Positions 39,030 through 45,395 of a stretch of 45,395 nucleotides of DNA are shown piece by piece. The notes beneath the pieces are model-generated. The model had not been told where the DNA came from. It worked only from the letters and a program-made list of their open reading frames with translations, and did no database searches. The DNA is from Spirochaetota bacterium (GTDB lineage: Bacteria > Spirochaetota > Spirochaetia > Treponematales > Rectinemataceae): the NCBI GenBank assembly GCA_026398595.1, contig JAPLSO010000068.1:1-45395 (forward strand). Reading direction: 5' to 3'. Position 1 is the stretch's first letter. Each line of letters begins with the position of its first letter. Made by a program: the position numbers and the translations under genes.

Positions 39030-39454
39030 CAGGAGCTTCTGTCGCCCTTGGCATCATCGCCTCCTTCCTCTATACCGAGTTGACGGGACTTCTGGCCGGC
39101 GGCCTCGTCGGGGCCGGCTACCTCGCCCTTTACCTGGAACGGCCCGGGCGAATCTTGGCCACACTCCTGGCGGCAGGGGCGGCGCGACTCATCGTCGGCT
39201 TTCTTTCCGAACGCGTCATCATCTACGGCCGACGGCGTTTCATGGCACTCGTCCTCGCGGGCATGGCCTTTGCCTGGCTCGCTGACCTGACACTCTCCTT
39301 CCTGCCCTCCTTCGGTCAGGATTTCAGGATCATCGGCTATATCGTTCCCGGCCTTATCGCCAATGACGCTTGGAAGCAGGGTTACCTGAAAACCTGCCTC
39401 TCCGTCCTCATCGTCGCGGCCCTCGTGCGGCTCGCTCTCCTCCTCGTCCTATGA
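39026..39454 (+). CDS. pgsC: Poly-gamma-glutamate synthase membrane subunit PgsC/CapC
   Basis: A 142-residue hydrophobic protein with four or five membrane segments. Family features are ELTGLLAGGLVGAGYLALYL near the N-terminus and IIGYIVPGLIANDAWKQG near the C-terminus, which are characteristic of CapC. It anchors PgsB in the membrane. Overlaps both neighbours by 4 bp (ATGA). Confidence 0.92.
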   Translation: MTGASVALGIIASFLYTELTGLLAGGLVGAGYLALYLERPGRILATLLAAGAARLIVGFLSERVIIYGRRRFMALVLAGMAFAWLADLTLSFLPSFGQDFRIIGYIVPGLIANDAWKQGYLKTCLSVLIVAALVRLALLLVL

Positions 39455-40575
39455 AACTACGGATCTCTTGGACGGGACTTATGGCCGCCCTTCTCGTCGC
39501 GGCGGCAGCCCTGGGATTGAGTTGGGTTTTCGCAGCCAAGGGAGAGCCGGCCATGGCCGCGAGCGCGATGAAGGAAGCGGCCGGGCTCATGCTCTCGGCA
39601 GAAAAGGCGGTCAGGGAGAGGCGAAGGGAACTGGGCATATCCCTCGATTCCGTCGAGGATCCCAACGGAACCGGCCTCATAGGCAGTGAGACGAGCGAAC
39701 TCACGACATCGTTAGGTGATCCCGTGGCCAAGCGGACTTCCCTCAACCCCGACTTCGCCGCGTTGACCCTCTCGTGGCTGCGCGAACTGGGAATCGGGAA
39801 GGGCGACAAAATAGCGATAGCGGCTTCGGGTTCCTTTCCAGGCATCCTGCTTGCCGTCCTCTCAGCCTGCAAGGTCGAAGGCATCGAATCCGTCCTTATC
39901 CTCTCCCTGGGAGCCTCACAGTACGGGGCGAACCTGCCTGGCCTCTCCAACGCGGAGATTCTCGCTGCCCTCGAGGCGAAAGGCATCTTCCTGGGGCGTC
40001 CCGCCGCCCTCTCCCTCGGCGGCGAGTCCGACACGGGGAGATCGGAATTCGGCGACATCGACTCCCGTCCTGTCCTCAAGGCCATAGCCGCCGCTTGTGC
40101 CGAAGCCTCGGGCATTCCCCTCATCCTTCCTCCTGAAGGCATGACAGCCAAGGAAAGGGACACAGCCTCGGCGCGCGACCGCCTCGAACGTTATTTCTCT
40201 GGCGGGGCGCCCCGGCTTTTTGTCAACATCGGAGGAGCTGAAGTCGCCTACGGTTCTACGCCGGCCTCCCTGCACCTCCCCAACGGCATTATCCGCGAGT
40301 CCCCGGTCAAGGCTTCTGGCGGGGATAAGGGCCTCATCTTCGAATTTCTCGACCGGGGCATCCCCGTCATCCATTTCCTCAATATTAAAGGCATGGCCCT
40401 CGCCAACGGACTCCCCATCGATCCCGTCCCCTTTCCCGCGATCGGGACATCGCCGATATATAAAAGAACCAAGCCAGCCAAGCTTCCCGCTGTCCTCGGC
40501 CTCGTAACCGGCATTCTCATCCTGACCTGGAAGAATTTCTCGGCCACGTTCCGCGCGCGAAGGAGAAAACCATGA
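39451..40575 (+). CDS. pgsW: Poly-gamma-glutamate system protein PgsW
   Basis: A 374-residue protein with a single N-terminal membrane anchor (GLMAALLVAAAALGLSWVF) and a second hydrophobic helix near the C-terminus (LGLVTGILILTW). The extracytoplasmic domain has ERRRELGISLDSVEDPNGTG, IAIAASGSFPGILLA, LSLGASQYGANLPGL and VNIGGAEVAYGS. This is the poly-gamma-glutamate system protein found next to PgsBC in spirochaetes and some other anaerobes. Its biochemical role is unknown; export, release or assembly is likely. Start MKLRISWTG overlaps the pgsC stop by 4 bp. Confidence 0.85.
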   Translation: MKLRISWTGLMAALLVAAAALGLSWVFAAKGEPAMAASAMKEAAGLMLSAEKAVRERRRELGISLDSVEDPNGTGLIGSETSELTTSLGDPVAKRTSLNPDFAALTLSWLRELGIGKGDKIAIAASGSFPGILLAVLSACKVEGIESVLILSLGASQYGANLPGLSNAEILAALEAKGIFLGRPAALSLGGESDTGRSEFGDIDSRPVLKAIAAACAEASGIPLILPPEGMTAKERDTASARDRLERYFSGGAPRLFVNIGGAEVAYGSTPASLHLPNGIIRESPVKASGGDKGLIFEFLDRGIPVIHFLNIKGMALANGLPIDPVPFPAIGTSPIYKRTKPAKLPAVLGLVTGILILTWKNFSATFRARRRKP

Positions 40576-42059
40576 GAACCATATGCGGCATCGATCTGGG
40601 CACCCAGAGCCTTAAGGTGATTCTCTACGACCCCGAAGCCCGCAAGACACTCGTCTCAGCCCAGGCGAGCCTCGACATGACAGCGAGGGACGATGGCACG
40701 CGGGAGCAGGAAGCTTCCTGGTACGGGAAGGCCCTGGCGGATTGTTTCGCCGCCCTGCCCGAGGCCCTGCGCTCGACGATAACCGCCATTGGCGTCTCAG
40801 GCCAGCAGCACGGCTTCGTGCCTCTCGATGGGGAAGGGAAGCCTCTGCGCCCCGTCAAGCTCTGGTGCGACACCTCCACCGTCGCCGAGTGCGCCGAACT
40901 CACGGCTCGGGCGGGAGGACAGGGAGCCCTCCTCGCCGGGACCGGCATACTCATGCTCCCCGGCTACACGGCGCCCAAGATCCTCTGGCTCAAGAACCAT
41001 GAGCCAGAAAATTTCGCCCGCCTCGCCCAGGTCCTCCTTCCGCACGACTATATGAACTTTCTCCTGACCGGCGAGTACTGGATGGAGTGCGGGGACGCCT
41101 CCGGCACGGCCCTCCTCGACGTGCGAAAGCGCGCCTGGTCCTCCTGGGCCTGCGGCCTCATCGATCCCGGACTTTTAGACCTTCTGCCCCGCCTGGTACC
41201 CCCTGATGCCCCGGCCGGCAGGGTGAGCGCAGCAGCCTCCCGGCTCTACGGCATCCCCGAAGGCGCCCTGGTGGCCCCCGGCGGCGGCGACAATATGATG
41301 GGCGCCATAGGCACAGGCACGGTGAGGGACGGCTTCCTGACGATGAGCCTGGGGACCTCGGGCACCTTGTACGGCCATTCATCCTCGCCCATCGTCGATC
41401 CAGAGGGCAGCCTCGCGGCCTTCTGCTCCTCGACCGGAGACTGGCTTCCCCTCCTCTGTACCATGAACTGCACCGTGGCCAGCGAGAAGGTGCGGGCCCT
41501 CCTCGGCCTCGACCTCGCCCGCTTCAACGCACTCGCGGCCAAAGCCCCGATAGGCTCCGAGGGTCTCGTCGTTCTGCCCTTCTTCAACGGCGAGCGGGTG
41601 CCCAACCTCCCTTCAGGCAGGGCGAGCGTCCAGGGGGGCACGCTGGTCAATTTCACGGCAGGGAATTTCGCCCGGGCGGCCATGGAATCGGCTATTTTCG
41701 GCATGAAAACTGGCCTCGAAGCCTTTGAGGCCCAAGGCTTCTCGGCCCGCGAGATCCGCGTCACTGGCGGAGGAGCTAAAAGCCTCCTCTGGCGGAAGAT
41801 AGCGGCCGAGGTCATGGATCTTCCCGTTCTCGTTCCCGCGGGAAAGGAGTCGGCAGCGATGGGCGCCGCTCTCCAGGCCCTCCTCTGCGCCGAGCGTGCC
41901 TCCGGGGCTTCGATATCAATCGCCGAACTCGTAGACGCCCATATTGTAATGGAAAACGCGTCGGCGCTCTTTCCTCATCATCAATCTGTGCTACAATACG
42001 AGGCGGCCTATGAAGGCTATAAAAGGTATCTCGGGGCGCTGAGCCCTCTCTATCGGTAG
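40572..42059 (+). CDS. xylB: Xylulokinase
   Basis: A 495-residue FGGY-family kinase. [15 protein letters not shown] is the phosphate-1 ATP motif, [11 protein letters not shown] matches xylulokinase, [14 protein letters not shown] and LGTSGTLYG bind phosphate, and [19 protein letters not shown] is the C-terminal FGGY signature. It phosphorylates D-xylulose. The ATG overlaps the pgsW stop by 4 bp with AAGGAG upstream, so it is co-transcribed with the poly-glutamate genes. The xylA start follows after ten bases. Confidence 0.93.
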   Translation: MRTICGIDLGTQSLKVILYDPEARKTLVSAQASLDMTARDDGTREQEASWYGKALADCFAALPEALRSTITAIGVSGQQHGFVPLDGEGKPLRPVKLWCDTSTVAECAELTARAGGQGALLAGTGILMLPGYTAPKILWLKNHEPENFARLAQVLLPHDYMNFLLTGEYWMECGDASGTALLDVRKRAWSSWACGLIDPGLLDLLPRLVPPDAPAGRVSAAASRLYGIPEGALVAPGGGDNMMGAIGTGTVRDGFLTMSLGTSGTLYGHSSSPIVDPEGSLAAFCSSTGDWLPLLCTMNCTVASEKVRALLGLDLARFNALAAKAPIGSEGLVVLPFFNGERVPNLPSGRASVQGGTLVNFTAGNFARAAMESAIFGMKTGLEAFEAQGFSAREIRVTGGGAKSLLWRKIAAEVMDLPVLVPAGKESAAMGAALQALLCAERASGASISIAELVDAHIVMENASALFPHHQSVLQYEAAYEGYKRYLGALSPLYR

Positions 42060-42069
42060 GAGGAGCGCG

Positions 42070-43416
42070 ATGACGAAGCTGTTCAAGGGCGAAAGGGAAT
42101 ATTTCCCCGGCGTAGGACGGATAAGCTACGAGGGTCCGAAAAGCGACAACCCCCTCGCCTTCAAGTATTACGATGCCGGAAGGAAGCTGGGCGGCAAGAC
42201 CATGGCGGAACACCTGCGCTTCGCCGTGGCGTATTGGCACAGCTTCTGCGCCGACGGCACCGACCAGTTTGGCACGGGCACTATAGAACACCCCTGGGAC
42301 AAGGGCTTAGGCGGCCCCGTCGCGGCTGCCGAGCGCAAGCTGGACGCCGCCTTCGAATTCATCACCAAGCTAAGTGCCGAATATTACTGCTTCCACGACC
42401 GCGACCTCGCCCCCGAGGGTTCGACGCCCGCCGAGAGCGAGAAGAACCTCGCTCATCTCGTCGAACTCGCGGCCGAACGGCAGAAGGCCACCGGCGTCAA
42501 GCTTCTCTGGGGCACGGCCAACGTCTTTGGCAATCCCCGGTTCATGAACGGGGCGGCCACCAACCCCGACTTCGCCGTACTTCCCCTGGTCGCGTCCCAG
42601 GTAAAGGCGGCCATTGACGCGACGATAGCCTTGGGCGGCTCGGGCTATACATTCTGGGGCGGCCGCGAGGGATATATGAGTCTCCTCAACACCGACCTAG
42701 CGCGCGAGAAGGAGCACCTGGCCACCTTCCTCGCCATGGCCCGTGACTATGGCCGATCCAGGGGCTTCAAGGGCGCCTTCTACATCGAGCCCAAACCCAT
42801 GGAGCCCACCAAGCACCAGTACGACTTCGACGTCGAGACCGTCGCCGGCTTCCTGCGCGCCCACGGTCTGGACAAGGACTTCCGCATCAACATCGAGGCC
42901 AACCACGCCGAACTCGCGGGCCACGACTTCCAGCACGAACTCGAGACGGCCGTCTCCATGGGCCTCTTCGGTTCGGTGGACGCCAACCGCGGCGACCCCC
43001 GCAACGGCTGGGACACGGACCAGTTCCCCAACAGCCTCTACGAGACGACCCTCGCCATGATGGCCATCCTGAAAGGGGGCGGCTTCACCACGGGCGGCCT
43101 CAACTTCGACGCCAAGATCCGACGCAACTCCGTGGACCCCGCCGACCTCTTCGAAGCTCATATAGGCGGCATGGATGCCTTCGCCGCCGGACTCGTCGCG
43201 GCCTCGAGGATCATCGAGGACAAGGCTCTTTCGTCTTTCATCCAGGCCCGCTACTCTTCCTTCGATTCTGGCGAGGGCGCGAAGTTCGAAAAGGGTGGTA
43301 TTGACCTGGCAGGACTCGCCGCCATGGCTAACGAGTATGGGAAAGTGGGAAGAACATCGGGAAGGCAGGAGAGGCTCGAGAACATCGTAAACAAGTACCT
43401 TCTCAATCTGGACTGA
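42070..43416 (+). CDS. xylA: Xylose isomerase
   Basis: A 448-residue class II xylose isomerase, converting D-xylose to D-xylulose. [10 protein letters not shown] (catalytic His/Asp), [48 protein letters not shown] and [16 protein letters not shown] supply the two divalent-metal sites. AGGAGG precedes ATG. It ends the pgsB-xylA operon, before a terminator. No xylose transporter or XylR-type regulator is in the window. Confidence 0.97.
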   Translation: MTKLFKGEREYFPGVGRISYEGPKSDNPLAFKYYDAGRKLGGKTMAEHLRFAVAYWHSFCADGTDQFGTGTIEHPWDKGLGGPVAAAERKLDAAFEFITKLSAEYYCFHDRDLAPEGSTPAESEKNLAHLVELAAERQKATGVKLLWGTANVFGNPRFMNGAATNPDFAVLPLVASQVKAAIDATIALGGSGYTFWGGREGYMSLLNTDLAREKEHLATFLAMARDYGRSRGFKGAFYIEPKPMEPTKHQYDFDVETVAGFLRAHGLDKDFRINIEANHAELAGHDFQHELETAVSMGLFGSVDANRGDPRNGWDTDQFPNSLYETTLAMMAILKGGGFTTGGLNFDAKIRRNSVDPADLFEAHIGGMDAFAAGLVAASRIIEDKALSSFIQARYSSFDSGEGAKFEKGGIDLAGLAAMANEYGKVGRTSGRQERLENIVNKYLLNLD

Positions 43417-43424
43417 CCTTTTTT

Positions 43425-43462
43425 CCGGAGGCCGAGAAATAACCCGGCCTCCGGTCTTCTTC
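43425..43462 (+). terminator. Rho-independent terminator after xylA
   Basis: Ten-base stem CCGGAGGCCG / CGGCCTCCGG (43425-43434 and 43445-43454), ten-base loop, then TCTTCTTC. It starts eight bases after the xylA stop. From here to 43535 no gene is visible. Confidence 0.75.
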
Positions 43463-43534
43463 CCATTTGCTATTTCCAATACATTTCAATACATACGCAC
43501 CAATAGGCTGGCAATATGCGCGCGGGTGATCTCC

Positions 43535-43552
43535 TGTAAAGTAGATTGTCCG
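43535..43552 (+). repeat. IS30 left terminal inverted repeat
   Basis: TGTAAAGTAGATTGTCCG. It aligns with the complement of the right end with about 13 of 18 identities; exact outer ends are uncertain by a few bases. Confidence 0.6.
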
Positions 43553-43559
43553 TTTTTCT

Positions 43560-44684
43560 TCATACGGTTACCTCCAAGAAGTAGGGGATGATGAATCCTT
43601 CTCCCATATCATTCATCAGTTGCTTCAACGGGGTGTGGCCATCCAGGATCTTCCTGGGGTAGGTATTCATCCAATCCTGGGTATGTCTCACGGCTTTCTT
43701 GCTCACCAGGCCTATGTCAGCCGCCTTAGGGATAAACCTTCTGAGTATCCCGTTGTGGTTCTCATTGGTACCTCGCTCCGAGGAGCAGTAGGGATGGGCG
43801 AAATACAGTTGCGTCCTAGGCTTTGCGCAAAGGGAAGAACCCTCCAGAGCTTCGACGTCGGAAAACTCTCCACCGTTGTCGGCGGTGATCGACTTGAACA
43901 GCGTGCGGAACCGGAGGCTGCCGATCTGCCGCTCCATCGCATCAAATTCCACTCTCACCGATTCGGCCGTCCTGTCAGGAATCTTTCTGGTTATCTCCAC
44001 TCGTGTCTTTCGCTCGGTGAGGGTCAGCAAGCATGCGGGAGAGCCTTCCTTGCCACTATAGACCGTATCCATCTCCCAGTGGCCAATCTGTGAGCGGTCG
44101 TTGATCTGCTCAGGCCTCGTGTCGATGCTCCTGGCGGCATTGGCTGCCCTGGAGTGCCGGGCGGGCCTTCCACGGGGCTTGCGCCGCTTTCCTCTGAGCA
44201 GTAAGTCCTTTCCCGAAATCCCCGTGATATCCCCTGCCGCAATGTAGGAATAGAGTGTCTTCTCGCAGATCCTGGTCTCACTGGGCCAGCCCTTGGTCTG
44301 GAAATGCTGGATGATGGCATAGGGACTGTAGTGGCGCTCACGTACGAACTCGGAGACCTGGCCTACTAACGCCCAGTCCCTTCCCAGCTTCACCTCTGGC
44401 CCTTTCCCCTCGCTTTTCCGGTCGGCGTCGTTCTGGGCATGGTCTGCGTTGTACTCCCACCGCTCAAAGGGTTCGTCACCGAGCTCGTGCAACACCATGC
44501 CTCGCTTCAGTTCCCTGCGGATAGTTCTCTCATGTTTTCCCAATAACGTGCCAAGGAGTGTTGAACTGGTGATCTTCTGGTATTTGCTTGCCCCAAGGTA
44601 ATGGTACTGCAGTGCTAAACGCTCCCCCCACGTAAAATGCGTATGCTTGCATACTGATTGTATGCTAAGCTTCTTTCGTCCCAT
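43560..44684 (-). CDS. IS30-family transposase
   Basis: A 374-residue DDE transposase. The N-terminal part holds the IS30 helix-turn-helix (TLLGTLLGKHERTIRRELKR) and SPYAIIQHF. The catalytic core has HWEMDTVYSG (first Asp), ITADNGGEFSD (second Asp) and SSERGTNENHNGILRRF (Glu), followed by TPLKQLMND. All three acidic residues are intact, so it may be active. Start MGRKKLSIQS at 44684 has GAGGG upstream; the ORF from 44720 lacks a ribosome site. Confidence 0.93.
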   Translation of the reverse strand: MGRKKLSIQSVCKHTHFTWGERLALQYHYLGASKYQKITSSTLLGTLLGKHERTIRRELKRGMVLHELGDEPFERWEYNADHAQNDADRKSEGKGPEVKLGRDWALVGQVSEFVRERHYSPYAIIQHFQTKGWPSETRICEKTLYSYIAAGDITGISGKDLLLRGKRRKPRGRPARHSRAANAARSIDTRPEQINDRSQIGHWEMDTVYSGKEGSPACLLTLTERKTRVEITRKIPDRTAESVRVEFDAMERQIGSLRFRTLFKSITADNGGEFSDVEALEGSSLCAKPRTQLYFAHPYCSSERGTNENHNGILRRFIPKAADIGLVSKKAVRHTQDWMNTYPRKILDGHTPLKQLMNDMGEGFIIPYFLEVTV

Positions 44685-44765
44685 GGTTCCCTCGTTATGG
44701 TTGAGTTCGGTTAAACCCATTGTAACAGAGGTCCATGGGACTTTCTTTTTCCCACCACTTTTAGG

Positions 44766-44783
44766 CGGACATTTAACCTTACT
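44766..44783 (-). repeat. IS30 right terminal inverted repeat
   Basis: Complement reads AGTAAGGTTAAATGTCCG, matching the left end around AAG and GTCCG. Confidence 0.6.
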
Positions 44784-45395
44784 GTCCGCGCTGGGAGACG
44801 ACGGGAAATGTTGATCTTGCCCGGCTGGCAGACAAGGCGATGGAGGCAGCGGAGGAAACAGGCACCGATATCACCGCCCTTTCGGTCTATGGGAACACGT
44901 TAGGGGAGGACGAAGCCGGCCAGGAGACCAGGGGAAGCATTCAAAAGCTTCTGGAAGCCGCCCCCCGCTTCGGCTGCCGGCTCGTGAGCGTCTTCGCCGG
45001 CCGGGATCAGGATAGCTTTTGAAAATTGCCGCATGGGCGACACCTGGAAGAAGGGCCGCTGGAATATCGCCATCAATCCCGATGCGTGGGAAGTCATGTT
45101 TCGGGCTCTTCCCGCAGAAAACATCGGTCTTGAATGGGAACCCTGCCATCAGGTGGAGGCCCTTGCCGATCCCTATTCCCAGCTGGAATCCTGGCTTCCC
45201 AGGATCTTTCATATCCATGGAAAAGACGCGCGCGTAGACCGGAAGGCTCTCGCCGGAAGGGGACTCTATGGCGCGGGCCGCTGGTGCGCTTCCTGCTTTC
45301 CCGGAAACGGCGACAGCGATTGGACGAGGATCTTTGACATCCTTGGACGGAACAGCTATTCGGGAACCGTGGATATCGAGGGGTGGAACGATGCC
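44784..45395 (+). pseudogene. Broken sugar-phosphate isomerase/epimerase (xylose-isomerase-like TIM barrel)
   Basis: The remnant begins at the IS30 edge with no start codon and reads NVDLARLADKAMEAAEETGT then DITALSVYGNTLG and RLVSVFAGRDQ, to a stop at 45020-45022. In another frame it resumes IAFENCRMGDTWKKGRWNIA, then EWEPCHQ and PRIFHIHGKDARVD, to the window edge. Family members have some 30 residues between AGRDQ and IAFENCRM, which are missing. So the gene has lost its 5' end and has an out-of-frame internal deletion. Metal-binding Glu and His residues are still recognisable (ENCRMG, EWEPCH, HIHGKD). Intact relatives isomerise sugars, fitting the neighbouring xylose genes. It continues off the window. 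Confidence 0.8.

Larger units (their letters stand above)
43535..44783 (-). mobile_element. IS30-family insertion sequence
   Basis: About 1.25 kb, the usual IS30 size, with one transposase gene almost end to end. Imperfect terminal inverted repeats (about 13 of 18 positions) share the inner GTCCG: 43535-43552 and the complement of 44766-44783. Its base composition is less GC-rich than its surroundings, suggesting recent arrival. It lies between xylA's terminator and a 5'-truncated isomerase gene. No clear target duplication was found. Confidence 0.82.

Noticed and set aside
43463..43534. Remnant of the isomerase 5' end left of the IS30
   Set aside because: No frame there reads as the expected TIM-barrel N-terminus; only AT-richer sequence with no clear feature.
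1..45395. tRNA, rRNA or CRISPR genes
   Set aside because: No cloverleaf, rRNA core or spaced-repeat array was recognised on either strand by eye.

Overview
The window is a compact, GC-rich bacterial chromosome segment with about 38 genes, mostly in tight operons with 4-bp ATGA stop/start overlaps and clear Shine-Dalgarno sites. Gene content suggests a spirochaete, perhaps a Treponema-like or other Spirochaetales genome. The pointers are a purine-nucleoside BMP/PnrA-type transporter, a poly-gamma-glutamate set pgsB-pgsC-pgsW, a CoaE with a Cys-containing P-loop, and the order J-domain protein-polA-coaE-SPOR. This placement is inference and was not tested against a database.

Left arm (1-16.5 kb). 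A PLP enzyme runs off the left edge, divergent from a short + strand operon: Mrp/NBP35 Fe-S ATPase, then a DUF134-NifX fusion. Facing it is a 14-kb minus-strand operon. In transcription order it is adenine deaminase, xanthine dehydrogenase FeS/FAD subunit, xanthine dehydrogenase Mo subunit, allantoinase/hydantoinase-like HyuA, YgfK, SsnA, YgeY (frameshifted) and a threonine-synthase-like PLP enzyme. This matches the ygf/yge/ssnA/xdh gene set linked to anaerobic purine (adenine to xanthine/urate and on) breakdown and labile selenium. YgeX, YgeW and carbamate kinase are not seen here, and threonine-synthase/TrpB-like PLP proteins sit where YgeX might be expected.

Middle (16.5-24 kb). A MarR regulator with a near-perfect 27-bp operator leads an operon of an alpha/beta hydrolase and a branched-chain-type ABC transporter. 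This operon looks decayed: the hydrolase has a stop at codon 13, the single permease looks like a LivH-LivM hybrid, and one ATPase has an altered Walker A. The next gene, an alpha-L-rhamnosidase, has an in-frame TAG at a normally conserved Trp.

Centre (24-30 kb, minus). A BMP-family nucleoside transporter operon (binding protein, ATPase, two permeases) ends in a membrane dipeptidase. It complements the purine operon as an uptake system. Next come SPOR-domain protein (frameshifted), CoaE, DNA polymerase I and a J-domain protein (29.8-34.4 kb, minus).

Right arm (34.5-45.4 kb, mostly plus). Pseudouridine kinase and pseudouridine-5'-phosphate glycosidase, with a fumarylacetoacetase-family hydrolase, extend the nucleoside-salvage theme. 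Then come a small coiled-coil lipoprotein, the operon pgsB-pgsC-pgsW-xylB-xylA, an IS30-family insertion, and a broken sugar-phosphate isomerase/epimerase running off the right edge.

Two patterns cut across the window. First, at least five genes are broken, two of them by single missing bases in G-runs, so either sequence quality or real decay needs checking. Second, short in-frame tandem repeats, three of them with palindromic units, interrupt otherwise conserved proteins (ssnA, ygfK, polA, DUF134-NifX).
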